Of a stretch of 24,768 nucleotides of DNA, positions 22,090-24,768 are shown in pieces. Within the stretch, counting starts at the first letter, position 1. The number at the start of each line of letters is the position of its first letter. A program made the position numbers and the translations under genes. The notes beneath the pieces were generated by a model. The model saw nothing but the letters and a program-made list of their open reading frames with translations, was not told the origin of the DNA and ran no database searches. Source of the stretch: Deinococcus sp. (lineage in GTDB: Bacteria > Deinococcota > Deinococci > Deinococcales > Thermaceae); assembly GCA_023382135.1 (NCBI GenBank), contig JAMCQK010000019.1, positions 1 to 24,768 of the forward strand, written 5' to 3'.

Positions 22090-24612
22090 TTACGCCCAGC
22101 GGACAAAGGCCACTTCCCGCGGGTTGGAGAGCGCCGGGTGCAGCGCCACCACCCGCACACCGTAGACATAGCTACCTGGACGGCTGGGCTGGTAGCGGCC
22201 CGTGAAAACCAGGGTGTCTCCTTCACGGCCCTTAGCTACAAGGGGATAGACTTCCAGCAAGCCCCCGCCCCTTCGCACCACCACTTCGGCCTGGAAGGTC
22301 TCGTCTGGGAGCCCGGCGGTAAAAACGAAAGCTCTGAGCTCGATCCCATGCCCGTTGCTTACGGTGTCACCTGGGGCTTCCACAGTCACGCGTACATCTT
22401 GCCAGCGGGAGCGAACCTGACGCTTCCAGTCGGCCAGCTGGCGGAGTTTGGCGAGGTTGCCAGCCTCACCGAGCCCGCCGGGGCCAGCTGCTTCCAGGTC
22501 CGCCACGTAACGGGCAGCGGGCAAGTAGTACTTTTGGCGGTAATCCTCCACCATGCGCGACGCGCTAAAAAATGGCCCAATGCTCCTTATGCTCTCGCGC
22601 ACCATGTTAATCCAGCCAAGTGGCGTGCCATCGGCGGCGCGGGCGTAGAAGAGCGGAAGAATCTCGTTTTCCAGCGTGTCGTACAAGCTCTCGGCATCGG
22701 CGGTGTCCTGGGCTTCTTCCGAGGCATAGGTGCGTTCGTCTCCAATGGCCCAGCCGTTCCGGCTGTTGTAGGCTTCCGCCCACCAGCCATCCAGAATACT
22801 GAAATTGAGCGCGCCGTTGAGCGCAGCCTTCATGCCCGAGGTACCCGAGGCTTCCATGGGCCTGCGCGGGGTGTTGAGCCAGACGTCTACCCCTTGCACC
22901 AGCTTGCGGGCCATGCGGAGGTCGTAGTTTTCTAAAAGAACAATCTTGTCGTCCAGCCCGGCCTCGCGGATACGCGCCACCAGGTCTTTGATAAAGGCCT
23001 TGCCGGGGTCGTCCTTGGGATGGGCCTTGCCCGCGAAGACAATTTGAACCGGGTAACTCCCGCGCAGAATCCGCTTAGATCGGAAGAGCGACGTGTACAA
23101 GAGTAGCGCGCGCTTGTAGGTGGCAAAGCGCCGGGCAAAGCCGATAGTAAGCGCTGTGGGGTCGAGCACCCGTTCCGCCGCACGCCGCCTGTCGGGGGTC
23201 TCCCCGTTGCGGCGGCGCTGCTCATAAAGCCTGGCACGTACATCCGCTACCAGTTCCGCGCGCAGCTGGTTCCGTAGCTGCCAGAGTTCCTGCTCGGGCA
23301 GTTTTTCGGCTGGCCACAGGTTTTCACTGGCCAGGTTTTCTTTCCAGCCTACAGGGAAATGGTGCTCGAAAAACGAAAGCAGTTCCGGGTGCAAAAAGCT
23401 CCAGGTGTGGATGCCGTTGGTGATGTGGCCGATGGGTACTTCTTCCGCCTCGAGGCCTGGCCAGAGGTGTTGGAACATCTGCCTCGAGACCTCGCCGTGA
23501 AGTTTGGAGACACCGTTGGCCCGGCGTGTGAGCGAAAGCGCCAAGTGTGACATGGAAAAAACCAACGCGCCATTTTTGGGCTCGAGGCCCAAAGCCAAAA
23601 ATTCATCGCGGCTGATACCCAGCTTGTCCCACCAGCCCGCCAGGTAGCGGTCGATAAGGTCTATAGGAAAGGCGTCGTGTCCAGCGGGAACCGGCGTGTG
23701 GGTGGTGAAGATAGAACCAGCGGCAACCGCCTCAAGCGCCAGCGCAAAAGGAGCGCCCGCGGCCACTTTCTCCCGGATGCGCTCGAGGCCGATAAACGCC
23801 GCATGGCCTTCGTTCATGTGCCACACCGCTGGCGCAAGGCCCAGCGCCCTAAGAACCCGCACCCCGCCGATGCCCAGGATCAGCTCCTGCTCTATACGGA
23901 TCTCCTGGCCGGGAGCGTAGAGCCTGGCGGTCAACAAACGGTCTTCGGGAGAGTTTTCCGGCAGGTTGGTGCTCATCAAGTAAACGGCCACCGAACCCAC
24001 CTTGACCTGGAAGGCCGTGACGAAAACCGTCCGGCCGGGGAACTCGACCGCAACTTTCAAAACTCTGCCTTCTTGGTCCTTGGCGGGAACCAGTGGAAGC
24101 TCGGTGGACAAGAGGTCGTCGTAGGCTTCGCGCTGCTGGCCTTCCGGAGAAAGCTCCTGGCGGAAATAGCCCTGGTGGAAGAACATGCCAACGCCCACCA
24201 GAAGAAGCCCCAGGTCGGAGGCGGACTTCACGTGATCCCCGGCCAGGATGCCCAAGCCACCGGAATAGATGGGCAGCGATTCGTGGAAGCCAAACTCCAT
24301 CGAGAAGTAGGCGACTTGCGGTTCTGCCGAAGGCCTCGAGGCCAGGTACTCGCGGTAGGCTCTGGCAACCGTCTGGCACCTGTCCACAAAGCTCGCGTCC
24401 TGTGCCAAGGCCTGCAAGCGCGCCGGGTCCACTTCCAGCAACAGCTTGACCGGGTTGCCCCGGAAGCGCTTCCAGAGTGCGGGAGAAATTTCTTCCCACA
24501 GATCCTGTGCGCTGGGGTTCCAGGTCCACCAAAGGTTGTAAGCCAGCTCGCGCAGGCCCTTGATGGGCTCTGGCAAGGCGGGCATCGCGGTAATGCGTCC
24601 GAGTATATTCAT
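22090..24612 (-). CDS. glgP: Alpha-glucan (glycogen/maltodextrin) phosphorylase, GT35
   Basis: The 840-residue enzyme releases glucose 1-phosphate from alpha-1,4-glucans, using pyridoxal phosphate. It is the variant with an N-terminal domain (LRELAYNLWWTWNPSAQDLW, DUF3417-like) rather than the short maltodextrin type. Other blocks: YFSMEFGFHESLPIYSGGLG, WHMNEGHAAF, FTTHTPVPAGHD, IGHITNGIHTWSFL, VQIVFAGKAHPKDDPGK, and the cofactor site RPMEASGTSGMKAALNG, whose lysine binds PLP, followed by DGWWAEAY. Around residues 506-512 the sequence (YTSLFRS) matches an Illumina adapter translation and may be an assembly error, although the frame is kept. ATG 24610-24612 is used; no strong Shine-Dalgarno is seen. 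Confidence 0.95.
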   Translation of the reverse strand: MNILGRITAMPALPEPIKGLRELAYNLWWTWNPSAQDLWEEISPALWKRFRGNPVKLLLEVDPARLQALAQDASFVDRCQTVARAYREYLASRPSAEPQVAYFSMEFGFHESLPIYSGGLGILAGDHVKSASDLGLLLVGVGMFFHQGYFRQELSPEGQQREAYDDLLSTELPLVPAKDQEGRVLKVAVEFPGRTVFVTAFQVKVGSVAVYLMSTNLPENSPEDRLLTARLYAPGQEIRIEQELILGIGGVRVLRALGLAPAVWHMNEGHAAFIGLERIREKVAAGAPFALALEAVAAGSIFTTHTPVPAGHDAFPIDLIDRYLAGWWDKLGISRDEFLALGLEPKNGALVFSMSHLALSLTRRANGVSKLHGEVSRQMFQHLWPGLEAEEVPIGHITNGIHTWSFLHPELLSFFEHHFPVGWKENLASENLWPAEKLPEQELWQLRNQLRAELVADVRARLYEQRRRNGETPDRRRAAERVLDPTALTIGFARRFATYKRALLLYTSLFRSKRILRGSYPVQIVFAGKAHPKDDPGKAFIKDLVARIREAGLDDKIVLLENYDLRMARKLVQGVDVWLNTPRRPMEASGTSGMKAALNGALNFSILDGWWAEAYNSRNGWAIGDERTYASEEAQDTADAESLYDTLENEILPLFYARAADGTPLGWINMVRESIRSIGPFFSASRMVEDYRQKYYLPAARYVADLEAAGPGGLGEAGNLAKLRQLADWKRQVRSRWQDVRVTVEAPGDTVSNGHGIELRAFVFTAGLPDETFQAEVVVRRGGGLLEVYPLVAKGREGDTLVFTGRYQPSRPGSYVYGVRVVALHPALSNPREVAFVRWA

Positions 24613-24624
24613 AGGCCAAAGGGG

Positions 24625-24654
24625 ATTTTACACTTAAAGTGGAAACTGCTTGAA
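24625..24654 (-). promoter_or_regulatory. Possible promoter of glgP
   Basis: TTCAAG (24649-24654) and TAAAAT (24625-24630) on the minus strand with 18 bases between them; the start codon is 12 bases after the -10 box, giving a leader of only about 5 bases. Confidence 0.4.
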
Positions 24655-24701
24655 GAAAACCCGATCCTCCATCCAGCCGGAGAACGGGTAGATTGGTTGT
24701 G

Positions 24702-24768
24702 GTGACGCAGGAGATCAAAACAAAGGTAGGCCAAGCCCATCTTGCCCTAGACCAGGACATATCAAGCA
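24702..24768 (+). CDS. 5' end of an unidentified gene, cut by window edge
   Basis: From GTG 24702 (or GTG 24699 in the same frame) the reading VTQEIKTKVGQAHLALDQDI continues open to the right edge. TAGATT at 24689-24694 lies seven bases upstream and could be its -10 box. The 22 visible codons are too few to name a family. The divergent arrangement with glgP and the lack of any other gene in the gap make a real gene likely but unproven. Confidence 0.4.
   Translation, partial: MTQEIKTKVGQAHLALDQDISS

Noticed and set aside
22006..22935. Long plus-strand open frame antisense to glgP
   Set aside because: It lies almost wholly within the complementary strand of a clear glgP gene, has no family pattern, and is explained by the GC-rich third codon positions.
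23677..24705. Second long plus-strand open frame over the 5' part of glgP
   Set aside because: Antisense shadow of glgP with histidine/glycine-rich low-meaning translation and no ribosome site.

Overview
The window looks like a chromosomal segment from a member of the Thermaceae (Meiothermus/Thermus-type Deinococcota). The evidence is the GC-rich but not extreme composition, the ffh-rpsP-khpA-rimM-trmD-rplS order, an ADP-ribose pyrophosphatase of the Thermus Ndx4 type, a GT35 alpha-glucan phosphorylase with the extra N-terminal region, and several genes that appear to be read from leaderless transcripts. No tRNA, rRNA, CRISPR array or complete insertion sequence was found.

Left end (1-4886): a truncated M16C presequence-protease-like metallopeptidase runs off the left edge. 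Next to it is an accessory patch with a chromate-transporter gene (chrA) butted directly against a PadR regulator. A 38-bp dyad covers their promoter and is the likely PadR operator. After it come about 880 bp of decayed material: a frameshifted unknown protein and the N-terminal zinc-finger end of an ISL3-type transposase.

Translation/secretion block (4887-8730, minus strand): ffh, rpsP, khpA, rimM, trmD and rplS, in that transcriptional order. The L19 protein carries an unexpected helix-hairpin-helix C-terminal domain.

Middle (8731-15705): a NIPSNAP-like protein, then mgtE behind a structured leader that can be drawn in two mutually exclusive folds, one hiding the ribosome binding site (candidate Mg2+ riboswitch). 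A small pyrophosphatase-like gene overlaps the end of mgtE. Reading back on the minus strand are queA (with an in-frame inserted repeat), a NYN-domain protein and PEP carboxylase.

Right part (15706-24768): a heavily frameshifted FAD-dependent oxidoreductase pseudogene, a YtcJ-type amidohydrolase, a divergent NUDIX-ribF pair, a DUF4258 protein, an mtnA-comF operon with a clear terminator, glgP, and the first codons of a divergent gene cut by the right edge. One 21-base stretch inside glgP looks like an Illumina adapter remnant.

Most of the window is ordinary core genome. The points most worth follow-up are the mgtE leader switch, the strong over-representation of the CTCGAG palindrome and its GGCC flanks, the constant six-base spacing from -10 box to start codon in six genes, the PadR operator, and the repeat element in and next to queA.
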